From Hyperoodon ampullatus (taxonomy: Eukaryota; Chordata; Mammalia; Artiodactyla; Ziphiidae): a stretch of DNA of 64,000 nt. Below, in pieces: positions 34,091 to 53,590 of this stretch; the first letter of the stretch is position 1, and every line of letters starts with the position of its first letter. The stretch lies in NCBI GenBank assembly GCA_949752795.1, contig OX457058.1, positions 34,040,587 to 34,104,586 of the forward strand, read 5' to 3'. A program made the translations under genes and the position numbers. The notes beneath the pieces were generated by a model. It was not told where the DNA came from. It saw only the letters and a program-made list of their open reading frames with translations, and made no database searches.

Positions 34091-35219
34091 TCTGTTATAT
34101 GTCAGGTACCAGGGCTGCAGAAATGAATAAACACCATTCCTCTCCCAAAGGCACTCACCGTCTGTTGGAAGAGACAGAAAACTTAAAAGACACAATTTAA
34201 AGCGAAAAGTTACCATGGAAATAGGAATAGGGGTGCACGTCTGGTTAACCACGGAAGGCTGAACACTCATGGCTGCCAAACCCCCGCATATGCCAGTGAA
34301 AGAGGCATTGACCATAAAGGTGAAGAGAACATCAAGTGGGGAGGGACAGCTCTGTTCCTTCCCTGGGGCTCACTGGCTGGGTGCCATCAACCTGGAATTT
34401 TCTGTGGCTGTGCATTCCTCCTCCACCTACCACATGGAGGAAGCCTGTCAGCAGTAGGAGAAAACAAAGTCAACAAACAGACATAGAGTTGAGAGGTGAG
34501 AGAATCCTGAAGATGTTTGACACCCGGGTCCAACTGAGCCTGAAGCCAGCTTGATGCTCAACCCTCCCAGTTAAAGGAACCAGTAAACCCTGGGGATTTT
34601 GTTACCGCCAACCCAAGTATCCTGACTAATGAATACAGATAGATAGTTGGGTAAACAGTATGGTAAGCTCTCAGTAAATTTTAGTTACTCTGGTTGTTAC
34701 TAAACTGATTATTGATATGATGTAATTAAGCACTGTGACATCTTTAAGGGCAGCCACCTCATTTTGGGGTGCTTATCAGGGAGGACTGAGTTTTGTATGC
34801 TGAAAGAGAACATTACGATATGAACAGGCCCCTCCTAAGATTCAGGACAAGGGCAGAGACGTGGGGTGAGTCTTCTGTAATTGGATCAGCTGTCTGGCTT
34901 GCCTATGATTTGGGGTCACCCTGAATGGAGGTCAAGGACTGAGGTTTTTTGAAATGATGGCCTACAGTGGCTGGACCCAAAGAGACCCCCTGGAAACAGA
35001 GCCCCACACTTGTGTATGGTTGCTGTAGATTAGGGAGTCATAGCCCTGTGGGTCTCAGGGCCACAGCCATCAGGCCACGTGCCTGGATATGCCCCACTGA
35101 TCTCACCTACTGGGTGTGTTTGTCTCTCTTCCCAGCAGGGGAGGGACCATACACTTGTCACGCTACACGGCATTCCAATAGGCCTCTGATCTCTATGAAT
35201 GGGACGCCAGAAGAAGGCC

Positions 35220-36056
<837 letters not shown>

Positions 36057-36177
36057 TTAAACTCCTGCAGCCTTGGTGCTCACAGACCCCTATGCTGTCC
36101 CAGCACTGCGAGCCAGAACAGCAGTTCTCTGCATTTCCACCGAAACTTGTTCTGAAATGTTAATGGGTGTCCAGTGG

Positions 36178-36305
36178 GGAATTTCCCAGTGGTCCAGTGG
36201 TTAGGACTCTGTGCTTCCACTGCAGAGGGCACGGGTTTGATCCCTGCTCGGGGAACTAAGATCCCACATGCCGTGCAGTGAGGATCAAAGAAAAAAAAAT
36301 ATTCC
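36178..36305 (+). mobile_element. CHR-type SINE with 17-bp target-site duplication
   Basis: 'taatgggtgtccagtgg' occurs exactly at 36161-36177 and 36306-36322. Between them is a SINE: 'tttcccagtggtccagtgg', 'cttccactgcagagggcac', 'gggtttgatccctgctcggg' and a poly-A tail. Confidence 0.93.
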
Positions 36306-37449
36306 TAATGGGTGTCCAGTGGATTGCATGCACAGGCGGCTTCGGGGAACTGGGCTAAATAGATTTCTTTACTGCTGGAATTCTCAGAACCCTTATCGTA
36401 ATGATGTGCACCGTGAATCTCCATGGAGGGCAAAGAGTGTTGTGCTGGTGTATTTCATCACGGAGACCTCCTTTTGTCCAGGAGCACATAGTGGGCCTAA
36501 GAACTGTGGAGCACATGCTGGGAACACTGCCCCTCACTGTCTCTGCCATGCAGCTGTCCAGGTTCTTGGACACTTCCTCCCCATAGCCTATGTGGACAAA
36601 GAATGTCACCTGTCATTTCAGAAAACAAAGGATGTAAAGCCATCGGTCACTGCAGCTGCCCTGACGGTGTACCCTACGGGGAGTTCGGGATGGAGAAAAA
36701 CAAGATACTGGCCCTAGATAGTTAAGATGTGTATCAAAGGAATAACTTCAATGAGCTCAGACTCTTGCATATTCCCCTAGAAGATAGAAAAGCACTAAAA
36801 TCATTAACTTGAAATGTCTGTCTTTTTGTGATTAGCAGTAAGGCTTTGATGTCCAACCACGTGGGTTTTTTTCAGCAAAAACTGCTGTATCTCCTAGCTC
36901 TTTCTTTGGAACAGTCCTTCAGAGCCATCTGAGAGGCCGTGTCCCAGGCCATAGTCCTCAGGAAGTCCGCCAAATAAAACATAATTCTCAAATTTTAGGT
37001 TGTGCATTTTTTTTCAGTCGACTCCTATCCAGGACTATTGGAATCTCTCCTCTGTACCAAAGCCCAATAGATACACGAAGACAACTCCTAATATAGCAAG
37101 ATTTTGAATTCTTTGTTCACTTAGTCATTGTTTTTACAAACAAAACAACCTCACCCCTTACCCCTGCCAAACAACTCTCCTATATATTATCTATATTGCT
37201 TTCACTGTGTTACATTCAGGTCAGATATAATTCTCCATGTAAGTTAGGGTCAGTGCATCCTTCTAGATGTCCTACCTCCCTGAAAAGAATGCAGGGTTCT
37301 ACTGCTTTCTTATGTGTAGGTACAACTGAAATAATTGACCCATACAAATGCAGAAATGATCTTGCCCATAACTTGGCCAGCCTGGAACTAAAATATAAAA
37401 GATCTTGCCGATAATATAGCCAGTCTGGAGTGAAAAAATAAAAGATAAA

Positions 37450-37645
37450 AAAAAATTTAAACAACAGCGTCCTACTGTATAGTACAGGGAACTATTGATA
37501 TATTCAGTATCTTGTAATAACCTATAATGGAAAAGAATATTCAAAAGAACATATATACATCTTTATATAACTGAATCACTGTGCTGTACACTTGAAACTA
37601 ACACTGCTGTGTAAATCAACTATATTTCAATAAAAAAAAAAAAGA
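37450..37645 (+). mobile_element. L1 3' end
   Basis: 'ctgtatagtacagggaacta', 'gtaataacctataatggaaa', 'gaaactaacactgctgtgta' and 'aatcaactatatttcaataa' with a poly-A tail. Confidence 0.82.
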
Positions 37646-37974
37646 GATAAAGTCCCAACTCCAAAGAGGCTCAAAGGTCTTAGTGGTCTGTATTACACTT
37701 CTTTCCAGCATCATCTCTGGCTTCCCTCCAGGCTCCCTTTGCTTCAGTCATTTCCCAAAGATGCCTCACTTCTTCATAACATCATACCTTTGTTCATGCT
37801 TATTCTCCACTATGGTACATTCCTTTTTTTTCTTTTTGGTTTTTATTTTTTTATTTTTAAATTTTTTGTGTTTTCTTTGTAACATTCTTTCTATATCCCA
37901 CCCCCCAAAAAAAATATTAAATAGAGATTGGTTAAATAAGTCATAGCGTATCTAGACAGTGGAATAGTAATTGA

Positions 37975-38160
37975 CCTTTTCCTCCCCATCTTTATTGAAG
38001 TATAACTGACAAATAAAAATTGCGTATGTTTAATGTGTACAACTTGATTTAATATATGTATCCATTGTGAAATGATTACCACAGTCAAGCTAATTAACAC
38101 ACTCATTATCTCACAGAGTAACCACTTTTTGTTCTTGTTTATGACACATGTCATTGTCTC
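37975..38160 (-). mobile_element. L1 3' fragment (antisense), SINE-interrupted
   Basis: 'tttattgaagtataactgac' and 'tgtgaaatgattaccacagt' are the complement of an older L1 3' end. The SINE at 38164 sits at its right edge. Confidence 0.65.
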
Positions 38161-38163
38161 CTT

Positions 38164-38377
38164 ATTTTTTGTTTTTATTTTTTTGCAGTACGCGGGCCGC
38201 TCACTGTTGTGGTCTCTCCCGTTGTGGAACACAGGCTTCGGACGCGCAGGCTCAGCGGCCATGGCTCACAGGCCCAGCCGCTCCGTGGCATGTGGGAGCC
38301 TCCTGGACCGGGGCACGAACCCATGTCCCCTGCATCGGCAGGCGGACTCTCAACCACTGCACCACCAGGGAAGCCCT
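38164..38377 (-). mobile_element. CHR-type SINE, cetacean form
   Basis: Flanked by 'tcattgtctcctt' at 38151-38163 and 38378-38390 (target-site duplication). The body reads as the complement of the consensus: 'gtacgcgggccgctcactgt', 'cctgcatcggcaggcggact', 'ccaccagggaagccc'. Confidence 0.93.
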
Positions 38378-39706
38378 CATTGTCTCCTTTTAATAGAGGG
38401 ATTTAATTGACTAAGAACCGAAAACTTTAAAAAATAAAACTGGTATATGGCTTAGGCAATACTGTCTATAACCAACCAAGAACGCTCTGGAACATATTCT
38501 AGTTTCTTTCTTAATAAATAAAAAGAATTGTACACTGTGACCAAGTGTCGCTTATCCCAGAAATATAAGAATTGTTTTTTTTTTTTAAGTCTTAATTTAA
38601 AAAAATGGCTTTTCATTAATACCAGTTTATTACTCAACACTATGGTACATTCTTGATTCTTCTCCATTTGGTGAGATCTTACTTAGTTTTTAAGGTCCAA
38701 GTCCAATGTAATTTCTCCTATGGAATATTTATCCATTCTCCACGTAGACTTTATCTCAATCCCCCTTGTCCTCTGAAAACATACTGTTTATCACAGAAGC
38801 ATAGCATTGATCACATTATCTAATATTTAACTACATCCTTCTCTCACTATACTTTCAACTCTTGGAGGCAGAGATGTTTCTGATTAATCTGTATTATCCA
38901 TCACAGAGAGTACGATAGAGTTGATTCTCAATAAAAGTTTGTTGAATTAGATACTAGAGAATTCTTTACAATACAAACGTGTTTGGATTATGCTAATTTG
39001 GAATTTTTTGAGTTACAGTGTTATTGCCATTGACAAGCAAACAACTAATATTCTAATTAAAATTAATCCCTCTATTCATTAAACCAGGTCCCCAATGGAA
39101 AAAAAAATTTTTTAAGGCATTTTCTTTTCTTAGGCTATAGAAATAAATACTCTAGGTTGGCAGGAAGGTTTGCTTATAGGTTATATGGCAGAAGGCCAAG
39201 GAGGAAGAATTTGTCCTGTTTGACAAACTTTGTCCCCTCATTTCTTCTCAATAGCAGCTGTCAACAGTCAGAAATGGCCTTGTGGCCTTCAGGCAGAAAT
39301 GGAATTTAATGGCTCTTACTTCCTAAACCTGTTAGGGCCTTTGAAGCCCTAATGGTTTTTTTGTTTTGTTTTGTTTTTGATGCACAAAAACTGAACTATA
39401 ACTTTATTTTATATTTGGAAATAAACACAACAAAAATAAGAACGAATTTTTGTCCTACTAAAACGCTCCATCAGGTCTGGATGACTGGGACAGTCTCCTC
39501 TGCTCTGAAAGACCTGTGTTCTTCTCGATGGGAAAATAATGCTCTGATCTCCTGCTTCTTTTCATCACCTAATCCTTCCTTATCCGTTGCTGTCCCTAAT
39601 ATTGCAGCATCCCTAATGGCTTTTTATCCTGCTCTTTATGGCTCTGGGCCATCACTGGTAAGTATTACCCAGGAGGCAGATTTCCTGCCAAGCTGCAGTT
39701 AACTCA

Positions 39707-40006
<300 letters not shown>

Positions 40007-40512
40007 TCAGGTTGGTTCCGCTGCAAGTGTCCTGACTTCCAGCAGGTGGGTCTACCAACAGTTGTGTGCACTTGCAGGTACTCCTGACCCCATGGATGAC
40101 AAACATTTCATAATTCAAATCATTTTTTCACTGAGAGTTGGAGCTGGAAGGGAGTGTAGGAGGAATCAAATGAACCCTGAGGCTTGAGACATGCACCATC
40201 TGATGCCCCCATTAGCAAAGTGGGTTATTCACCAGCTTTGGGGCTCTGGTTCTTTATCTATACAATTGATACGATGAAGCTTAGATGATAATTATGATTC
40301 TTTGGAAACAGTTCACAGAGCATTCTGGAAAAAAGTGTGGTCTTGGGCTTGAAAAACATTAGATGACAATATTGTTATCCTGAGAAAGTCCCTAGTTTCT
40401 GAAGGCAACCTGAACTAAACTTAATTATGCTTCATTGGCAAATAATACTGGATAATTACAGCGGAATTTTATAACATGAGCTGCAGTCTCTTTCCATAGC
40501 AGTTTTTAAAAA

Positions 40513-40735
40513 TTTTTTTATTTGATATTGGAATATAGTTGATTAACAGTGCTGTGTTACTTTCAGGTATACAGCACAGTGATTCAGTTACACAAGTACA
40601 TGTATCTATTCTTTTTCAAATTCTTTTCCCATTTAGGTCGTTACAGAACATTGAGCAGAGTTCCCTGTGCTATACAGTAGGTCTTTGTTGGTTATCCATT
40701 TTAAATATAGCAGTGTGTACATGTCACTTTCCATA
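40513..40735 (-). mobile_element. L1 3' end (antisense)
   Basis: 'ttttttatttgatattggaa', 'ctttcaggtatacagcacag' and 'gtgctatacagtaggtcttt': the complement of the L1 3' UTR. 'ccatagcagtttttaa'-type sequence recurs at 40494-40506 and 40731-40744, a plausible target duplication. Confidence 0.82.
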
Positions 40736-41072
40736 GCAGTTTTTACCTGTAGGCTTGCTCTCTGAGGAAGTGGATGGAGCAAACACAACCCTTAGGCCTC
40801 ATGACTCTTATTCAGGTATTTTCTTGGAAGGAAACACATCCCTCCCAATTAGCTCTGCATTGAAGCAGACAAAGGAGTTAGCCAAAAAGCCTTTTTGGGT
40901 CTCATTTTTGTTTATTTTCTGAGGAAGAATATGGACTACGTACGCCATTTTGCCATTGCCCACTGATCTTATTAGTGGCTCCAAGTGGCAGGCATGTTTC
41001 CTTTGAGCTGCACCTGCTCACTTTCCCTTCCCTTCAGCCCACACCAGACTTGTGCTCCTTGTATTATTCTTT

Positions 41073-41280
41073 CTTTTTTTTTTTTTTTGTGGTACGCGGG
41101 CCTCTCACTATTGTGGCCTCTCCCGTTGCGGAGCACAGGCTCTGGACACGCAGGCTCAGTGGCCATGGCTCACAGGCCCAGCCGCTCCGCGGCATGTGGG
41201 AGCCTACCGGACCGGGCCACGAACCTGTGTCCCCTGCATCGGCAGGCGGACTCTCAACCACTGCGCCACCAGGGAAGCCC
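41073..41280 (-). mobile_element. CHR-type SINE, cetacean form
   Basis: A poly-T tract, then 'gtggtacgcgggcctctcac', 'cagccgctccgcggcatgtg', 'cctgcatcggcaggcggact' and 'ccaccagggaagccc'. Imperfect target duplication 'gtattattcttt' / 'gtattatcattctttg'. Confidence 0.92.
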
Positions 41281-41843
41281 GTATTATCATTCTTTGTACA
41301 GGGAGGCTCTTTCCTTTTCCCTCGATGAGCCCAGATGGGAACAAGTGTGTCCAGGTGCTGCTGGGGAAGGTGGGAAGAAGTGTGCCCATTGGGTTTGGAT
41401 TTCATACTAGGGAATCTGTTTTCATGGCTGGACCTGCCCACCTGGCGTTGCTCTGCAGGCAGGGACAGAGAGGACATGACCTAAGGGGCAGAGAACTGGG
41501 GAGGGGGGCTTGCAAGGAAAAAACGGGCCACTGAGAGGAAGTACACAAAAGTGAATAAGGCCAAGATGTTCTTACGGGTTTTCTTCAGATTTTTGTGCTT
41601 CTTTTTCTCTCCTACTTCAATGTTTCCTTGTGATTTCAGATGTGTTTTGGGGTTTTTCACAGGTCTGGGGCTGATGTAAAAATTATAGATATAAACCAAC
41701 ATTTATATCCCTAGATTTTTATTGTGTCTAGTTAATTGTGAAAACCACAGTTGAGTAGGAATGTTTATTCGTGATGAACCTTAAACTGCTGTTTTTTAAA
41801 ATGCTCACCAACTGAGACATCAGGGATTTTTGTTTGTACTTAC

Positions 41844-41886
41844 CTTCTACCATTTGGGCAACCTTCTTCTTATCTTCAGATCTTGC
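41844..41886 (-). CDS. TMC3: TMC3 exon (43 bases)
   Basis: It encodes ARSEDKKKVAQMVE plus one base, right after the last transmembrane segment. Acceptor 'ttatattttag', donor GTAAGT. The acceptor falls directly before 'gcaaga', so the previous exon must end exactly at AAC; this is what reveals the GC donor of the preceding intron. Confidence 0.94.
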
Positions 41887-41948
41887 CTAAAATATAAATG
41901 ATAACCATACGTTTGTTTTGGATTTAGCAGGAAGGAGTAACAAATACA

Positions 41949-42296
41949 GTTAAGTCCCCACATATGAATGGATTCCATTCCGAGAGCGCGTTCATAAGTC
42001 CAATTTGTTCGTAAGTCCAACAAAGTTAGCCTAGGTCCCCAACTAACACAATGGGCTATACAGTACTGTATTGGAATAGGTTTATGATACTATTATAAAA
42101 TAATGCACAAAAACAAACAAACACACACAAATAATACATAAAAAACAAACACAAAAAATAAAGGAAACATTTCTAATCTTACAGTACAGTACCTTGAAAA
42201 GTACAGTAATACAGTACAACAGCTGGCATACAGGGGCACGTTCGCATCTTTGAAAGTTCTCAACTTGAAGGTTCGTGTGTAGGGAAGTTGCTGTAC
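41949..42296. mobile_element. Non-autonomous Tc1/mariner-like element, deleted copy
   Basis: It begins 'cagttaagtccccacatatg' and ends 'tgtgtagggaagttgctg', with TA on each side. Internal 'ttcgtaagtccaacaaagtt' and 'acagtaccttgaaaagtaca' are shared with the copies at 43,136 and 58,319. The central region is shorter. Assignment rests on the CAGT ends and TA target. Confidence 0.7.
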
Positions 42297-42610
42297 TATT
42301 CTTGGGGGTAGGGGTGGGGAATGATGTAGGTATCACTGCTAATCCTTTGGGCCATGGCTGAGCTACTGCTGTCACCTGGGGACACTGTGCTCTGGTCCTA
42401 AGCCTGTTACTTGAATGAATAAATGCTGACACCTGAGAGCTGAAGTTTTATCCCTGGCAAGTTTCATTTTTAGGGGCAGCTCTTTGACAGACCATGTTGA
42501 GACTCTGCTAAGCATGGTTTGGCTGAGACACAAAAGAGAAAATATGGATCAACCACATGGGAGATGTGTATTTCCATAAGAATGCCCTTTGCAACTCCAG
42601 ATGCATTTCC

Positions 42611-42738
42611 TTCTTTTTTTTTTTTTTTGTGGTCATGCCATGTGGCATGTGGGATCTTAGTTCCCTGACCAGGGATCAAACCTGGGCCCCCTGCAGTGGG
42701 AGCATGGAGTCTTAACCACTGGACTGCCAGGGAAGTTC
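42611..42738 (-). mobile_element. CHR-type SINE
   Basis: 'atgcatttcctt' / 'atgcatttctt' flank the element (42601 and 42743). The body reads 'tgtggcatgtgggatcttag', 'ttccctgaccagggatcaaa', 'ccactggactgccagggaag' on the + strand, the complement of the SINE head. Confidence 0.9.
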
Positions 42739-43135
42739 CTAGATGCATTTCTTATTTGACTATATATGAAATGAGCTGGTGTTTCTTTACATGAATTGAT
42801 ATTTGTGAGAGTTGTTTTTTTTTTAAAACGGAGAAATGTGGAAGTTTTTTGCGTGGGGTTCTGGGGCTGGGTGAAGCGGGTGAGGTATCCAGGGGTCAAA
42901 TTTAAGGAGGTGCTCACTCTTGGGGCTGTGGGAGTGCAGGGTCGGTGTGACCCTGAGAGTCTGTGCCTCTAAGTTTGGCAGCCTGGTGCCTCGCTTGCCT
43001 CACCCCGGTCCTGGCCCTGGGGGAGCACCTAGGGTGTGCAGAGGAGGAGAAACTGTGGAAGGATTGGGGAGTGTTGGTTTCCCTCTGACTGTTCTGAGAT
43101 CTATGGTTTGAGCCCCAGATGGGAGAGAAGGTATA

Positions 43136-43593
43136 GTAAGTCCCCCACATATGAACCTCAAGTTACGAACTTTCAAAGGTGTGAAAGTGCGTTCCATCAG
43201 CATCAGGCGTGAGTGAAACTGCAGCTCGCCCTCCATCTCCTGTTGCTGATGATCCTTCAGCTCTACCACCTCCCACCTCCTCTCCCTCCTCCAGTCAGTA
43301 ACTCTTCTTGCCTGTTCACTCGATGCCAGCCCCTGGATGCCAGCTCTTGTACTGTACTACTGTACTTTTCAAGGTACTGTACTGTAAGAGTCAAAATGTT
43401 TTCTTTAGTTTTTGTGTTTGTTTTTTACACATTATTTGTGTGAAAAGTATTATAAACCTGTTACAGTACAGTATTATGTAGCTGACTGTGTTAGTTGGGT
43501 ACCTAGGCGAACTTTGTTGGACTTAGGAACAAATTGGACTTACGATTGCGCTCTCGGAGCGGAACTTGTTCGTATGTAGGGGACTTACTGTAA
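43136..43593. mobile_element. Non-autonomous Tc1/mariner-like element
   Basis: The ends are inverted, 'agtaagtcccccacatatga' and 'tcgtatgtaggggacttact', with TA flanks. ~460 bp, no transposase frame. About 85-90% similar by eye to the copy at 58,319. Confidence 0.78.
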
Positions 43594-44003
43594 TGACAAC
43601 CAGAATTTAAAAGATATGAAAAAGGTGGGTCTTTGGGTCCAAACAGTGTCTTTGGGCTCAGATGTCCAACTCGACATGGGATTAGGGAGGGACCCTTTCT
43701 CCCTGCCCAGTCAGCGCAGCCAGCAGAAGAGCCCAGTACATTGCAAGTTTGGTGTGGCCACAGGAGGGGGAGATGAAGTGCTGAGGGCATGAGCAAGGCC
43801 TCTAGGAGAGGAGGCTCATTCTGGCAATTGAGGGCCTGGGTATTCTTAGAAACAGCCCTGGGAGATCCTGGCCGGGGAGGGGTGGCCTTGCACTCTAGCA
43901 CGTGACCAAGAGTCCTAGTAATTTGAAAATGTGACCTCACTGGTATTCCCTGGCCAGGGAAATCAGTCAGATGGTTGATGCACATTCACGATAGCAAAGG
44001 TTA

Positions 44004-44931
<928 letters not shown>

Positions 44932-45082
44932 CTAGCTGGAGTCCAATCCTCAAAGTCAGTTTCAAAGCTAAAGTAAGTATCTGATGAATGGGAAAGATAC
45001 ATAACATTCCTGAAATGATTTCACCTGAAGTAGTCATTTAATTAACATGTAGGTTTGAAGATGGGGTCAGTAACTACATGGC

Positions 45083-45119
45083 GTGTGTGTGTGTGTGTGT
45101 GTGCACGCGTGTGTGTGTA
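45083..45119 (+). repeat. (GT)n microsatellite
   Basis: An interrupted GT run, 'gtgtgtgtgtgcacgcgtgtg'-type, on the + strand. Confidence 0.9.
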
Positions 45120-45223
45120 TGTATAATGTATACAAAGATAGACTCTAAATGTTACGTATACGTTGTATCAAAACTGACTTAAAGCAAATGCTAGGTGAAG
45201 ATAACTCAAGGGACTTCTGTCTT

Positions 45224-45439
45224 TTTTTTTTTTTTTTTTTTTTTTTTGCAATACGCCGGCCTCTCACTGTTGTGGCCTCTCCCTTTGCGGAGCACAGGCT
45301 CCAGACGCACAGGCTCAGCGGCCATGGCTCACGGGCCCAGCCGCTCCACGGCATGTGGGATCTTCATGGACCAGGGCCTGAACCCGTGTCCCCTGCATCG
45401 GCAGGCGGACTCTCAACCACTGCGCCACCAGGGAAGCCC
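45224..45439 (-). mobile_element. CHR-type SINE, cetacean form, exact 14-bp target duplication
   Basis: 'gggacttctgtctt' occurs at 45210-45223 and again at 45440-45453. A long poly-T (about 25 bases) and a full-length antisense body ending 'ccaccagggaagccc' indicate a young insertion. Confidence 0.95.
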
Positions 45440-45818
45440 GGGACTTCTGTCTTGATGCAGCTAGATAATGTAGAATCAAAAGTGACATGGACTATCTTTT
45501 AATAAAAGCTTTCTGAGTTCTGGAAGGGAAAGATTGACCAGGTAGAATTTCCTTCTAGCCTTGGAGCAATGCCATTTCCCATTTTGATTTGAAGTGGGCT
45601 GTATATTTTAAAGATGAGCACAGAGATGATCATACTTGAGGGCAGCCTGCTTAGCAAGGAAAGGGAAATGGTCTTGGATTCAAAAGACGTGAGTTGGAAG
45701 TTTTTCTCTGCTGTTGACCTGTTCTGTGAGCCAGAAGGAGAATTCAGTTTAATGCAGGGGTCCTTCCTCTATAGCTGTCAGTAGCTCCAGGCAGAGTGGA
45801 CTGAACTAAGAGAACTTA

Positions 45819-46073
<255 letters not shown>

Positions 46074-46719
46074 TCACTGCCTAGGAAAGGGTCTGTTATA
46101 GGATCAAAGGCAATTTAGCAAACTAGAAATGGATGCCCAACGGGAATTCTTGGATCACCCAGCCCAACCTGTTCATCTACTAAACGCTTGCTGAGCACCT
46201 GTCCACCTCAAGACAAGAGACGGGTGGCCCCATGGCCATCACACAATAAACTTAATTTCATGGAAAAATCTTAGCACCTATGCCCCACCCAGCTGAGTCT
46301 TTACCTAGTGGTTCCCTGTCCTGTTCCCAGCCTTGAACTTGTCCCCTATGTCTGAGGATGGTTTGACTCTTTTGTTACGGTTCTTGACTCTCTTACTTGG
46401 ATGTCTCTCTCAATCTCTTATCGCTCTGCTTCTGGCTGCTCAGGGTGAATGGTCTGCCTGAGTAAGCCCTGGGCCCTAAGCTGGTCTGAAAGCTCGGCTG
46501 CCCAGGCTTCCCCTGAGGGCAGCACAGGTCTGTTTGGTGTGCAAGGCCCTGTGTATAGTCCTGAAAAGAGAATGAATGCTCTGTTAACCCTGAGACTCTC
46601 AGCCTGCATGCTCTCTCTCTCTAATGAAATAGACTGGACTAGAAGAGAACAGAAAATATCAGGGCACATACAATGTGGTTAAGTAGGTGAGTGTTGATTT
46701 GTGAAACCTTTCTCTATTT

Positions 46720-46935
46720 ATATACACACATTCTCTTTATATATATGTATAGACACACACACATATATATATACACTCAATATATGTGTGTATCCATTTA
46801 TATGTATGTGTTATGTATATTTGTGTGTATATATGTATGCATGTATTTTTATATATAGGCATACACAGATGTCAATGAATATACACATTCATATATAAAT
46901 TATATATAAAACATATATATGAATATATGCATCTA
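46720..46935. repeat. A/T- and CA-rich simple repeat region
   Basis: Alternating 'tatata', 'cacaca' and 'tgtgtatata' runs over about 215 bases, not a single pure unit. Confidence 0.8.
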
Positions 46936-47029
46936 CACTGGTCACTAGGTGAATGATAAATACACTGTCATGCTGGTTATTGTCAAAAAGTTTGAAAGAC
47001 ACTGAAACACACCCACATCAATAACTATT

Positions 47030-47660
47030 ATGTCAAAATAAAATAAATGAGTTCTAATCAAGGTGTTCAAAATGTGATATGAATTCACCAAAATGGCTAA
47101 AGTGAAACATACAGAGAAGAGCAAGTGTTGACAAGGTTGTGGGACAACTGGAACTCTCACATGAAGCTGGTGCGAGTGGAAAGGGGGCCTCTGCTTTGGC
47201 AAAATAGTTGGCGCTCTCTCCTAGAGGAGAACACACGCGTGGCCTGTGAGCCAGCAAGAACAGTCCTAGGTATGTACCCAACAAAGGACATGCGTGAGAA
47301 TGTTCAAGGCAGTGTTATTCATTATAGCTAACCACAGGAGGATGCATAAAGAAATTGGGGGGGGTGTCCTCAATGAGGTGATTTTCACAAGCACAATATT
47401 GAGAAGAAGACAGGAATAAAAGAGGTCATACTGAGTGGGATTCTATTTACATCAAGTAAAAAATGGTGTGGTGGGGGGAACGAATTACGCTGTTAGAAGC
47501 TGGTAGTGACTGGAGTCGAGTACAAGGGGGCTTCTGGGCGCTGTTCTTGTTCTGTTTCTCCATCTGGGGGCTGGTTACAGAGTTGTGTTCAGTTTGTGAA
47601 TATTCATCAAGCCGGATATTTGTGATGTGTGCCCTTTCTGGATAATTATTAAACTTCAGT
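47030..47660 (+). mobile_element. Old L1 fragment (ORF2 tail)
   Basis: 'gcaagtgttgacaaggttgt', 'aacaaaggacatgcgtgaga' and 'agtgttattcattatagcta' follow the L1 ORF2 3' region. Many stops. Confidence 0.6.
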
Positions 47661-47701
47661 AAAAAGTTGTAAAAGATGTGGCATGAGCTTAAGAAAAGTC
47701 A

Positions 47702-49878
<2,177 letters not shown>

Positions 49879-50076
49879 CTACAAGAGAAAACGAACTTCT
49901 GCATTAAAAAACATTCCAAATTTCTTTGCATAAACCAGTTCACTATAGTCAAATACACAGAATTCGTTGCTCGCCTAGATACGCAGAGATCATTGTCTGT
50001 GAGGCCATCCCAGCAAATGGTAAATGTAAGAAAGAAATGGAAACTCAGCTTTGTACAGCCTTTCCTTCTTCCCTCA

Positions 50077-51570
<1,494 letters not shown>

Positions 51571-51699
51571 GCTTGGTTGATAGCCACCTGACTAGAGTTG
51601 GTCCAGTAATGAACATAGAGTTGTAATGAATAGCATTGATTGGTCCCCAGTAAAGTGTCAGAGCCTGTCCTAGGTTACAGCATGTTATATTTCTCATTC

Positions 51700-51810
51700 T
51701 CACAAGAGTGTCAGGTAAGAATGATTATTCCATGTTACAGATGAAGGGACTGAAGCTCAGCTAGTAGAACTCAAACGCTCGAGGTCATGTTGCTAGTAAG
51801 TGGCAGGTAA
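51700..51810 (-). repeat. MIR fragment
   Basis: 'ttacagatgaagggactgaa', 'tcatgttgctagtaagtggc' are the complement of the MIR core. Confidence 0.6.
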
Positions 51811-52371
51811 GGACCCAGTCTACGCAACATCAAAGCCCTGATGCAGAACCATTTCTCCCTGTGGCCTCTCCTGTCTTATAAGCAGCAGGATTTGATGCTA
51901 GGAAGGTATGGCTTGGGCAAACAACCCTAAAGAAACCTCCTACTCCCTGCCTCCTCTTCCCCTACCATTTTGGGATAACCTCACAGGTGGGGCAGGTTTA
52001 AAATGACCTCCAAAACTACCCTAGGCTGGGATGGTGGGGCCTGCTCTGAATGGCTCTCCATAAGATATTTATTTTCTCCTGATTTTCTAAGTGAAAATTA
52101 GTCCCATGGTCTGCCATTCTCCTGGGATCATTTACAATAACTGTTGATAACCTTTCCTGATGGAATTCCAGGAAAGAGTGTCAAGAGACCCAGGTTCTCA
52201 TTCCAGCCCTGTCACTGACTAGCCATAAATTCTGGCCTCAGTTTCTTTATCTTGGAAATGAGACCAAATTTCCTATCCTTTGTTGAGAAGACCACAAATG
52301 AACTGATTTTTGAACATGATGAACAGAGTGCAAATACTAGCAGTGATATTGACAACACTGAGGATGACTCT

Positions 52372-53080
<709 letters not shown>

Positions 53081-53399
53081 TCATTCTAGAATGACCACAA
53101 TTTGGGAGCGACCACCATGTTTTGGCTAAGACAGTTGTTGGTTGCCACACTTGGTTTCCTTCAGAATCAGACTGTGGGCATTAAAAAAAAAAATACAGAA
53201 TTCCAGAATCTACACTGTTTCAAGAGGTCTGGATGGGGTCTGGAAATCCTTTTATCTCCTTACCAGGTGATTCCACTATAGCCGATCTCTGGATCAGTAT
53301 TTCAGAACCACTGGTATAGCAGACAGTGTGTGAGCTCAGGAAGCGGGGCTCTGAAGTGTAGTGTGAATTATACGTGTCCTTGAGTCATGCCTTCTGGTT

Positions 53400-53590
53400 T
53401 ATAAAGTGATTTTCCAGGCATTATCTCATTTGAGTCTCACAACTCTGTGAGGTCCATATTATTATAACCGCCACTTAAGGGACAAGGGTATTGAACATGG
53501 GGAGGGCTTAAGTCACCTGCTCGGGTTCACACAGTTAAAAAGAGGCAGGGTGAGATTTCAGGATCTCAGTGGTCTGGTTCCGAAATACAG
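53400..53590 (-). repeat. MIR SINE
   Basis: 'tctcatttgagtctcacaac', 'ctgtgaggtccatattatta', 'tcacctgctcgggttcacac' follow the MIR reverse complement. Confidence 0.65.

Larger units (their letters stand above)
27061..35219. other. STARD5-TMC3 intergenic region
   Basis: No gene supported in this ~8 kb. It contains L1 ORF2/3' remnants (28200-28800, 31330-32030, 32055-32340, 32640-32715), MIRs (29040-29290, 30830-31000), a SINE (29589-29962), A/T-rich tracts (29280-29440) and an old LTR-like repeat (33480-34090). The TMC3 3' UTR must occupy its right end; I could not identify its poly(A) signal. 27,061-28,200 looks mostly unique. Confidence 0.75.
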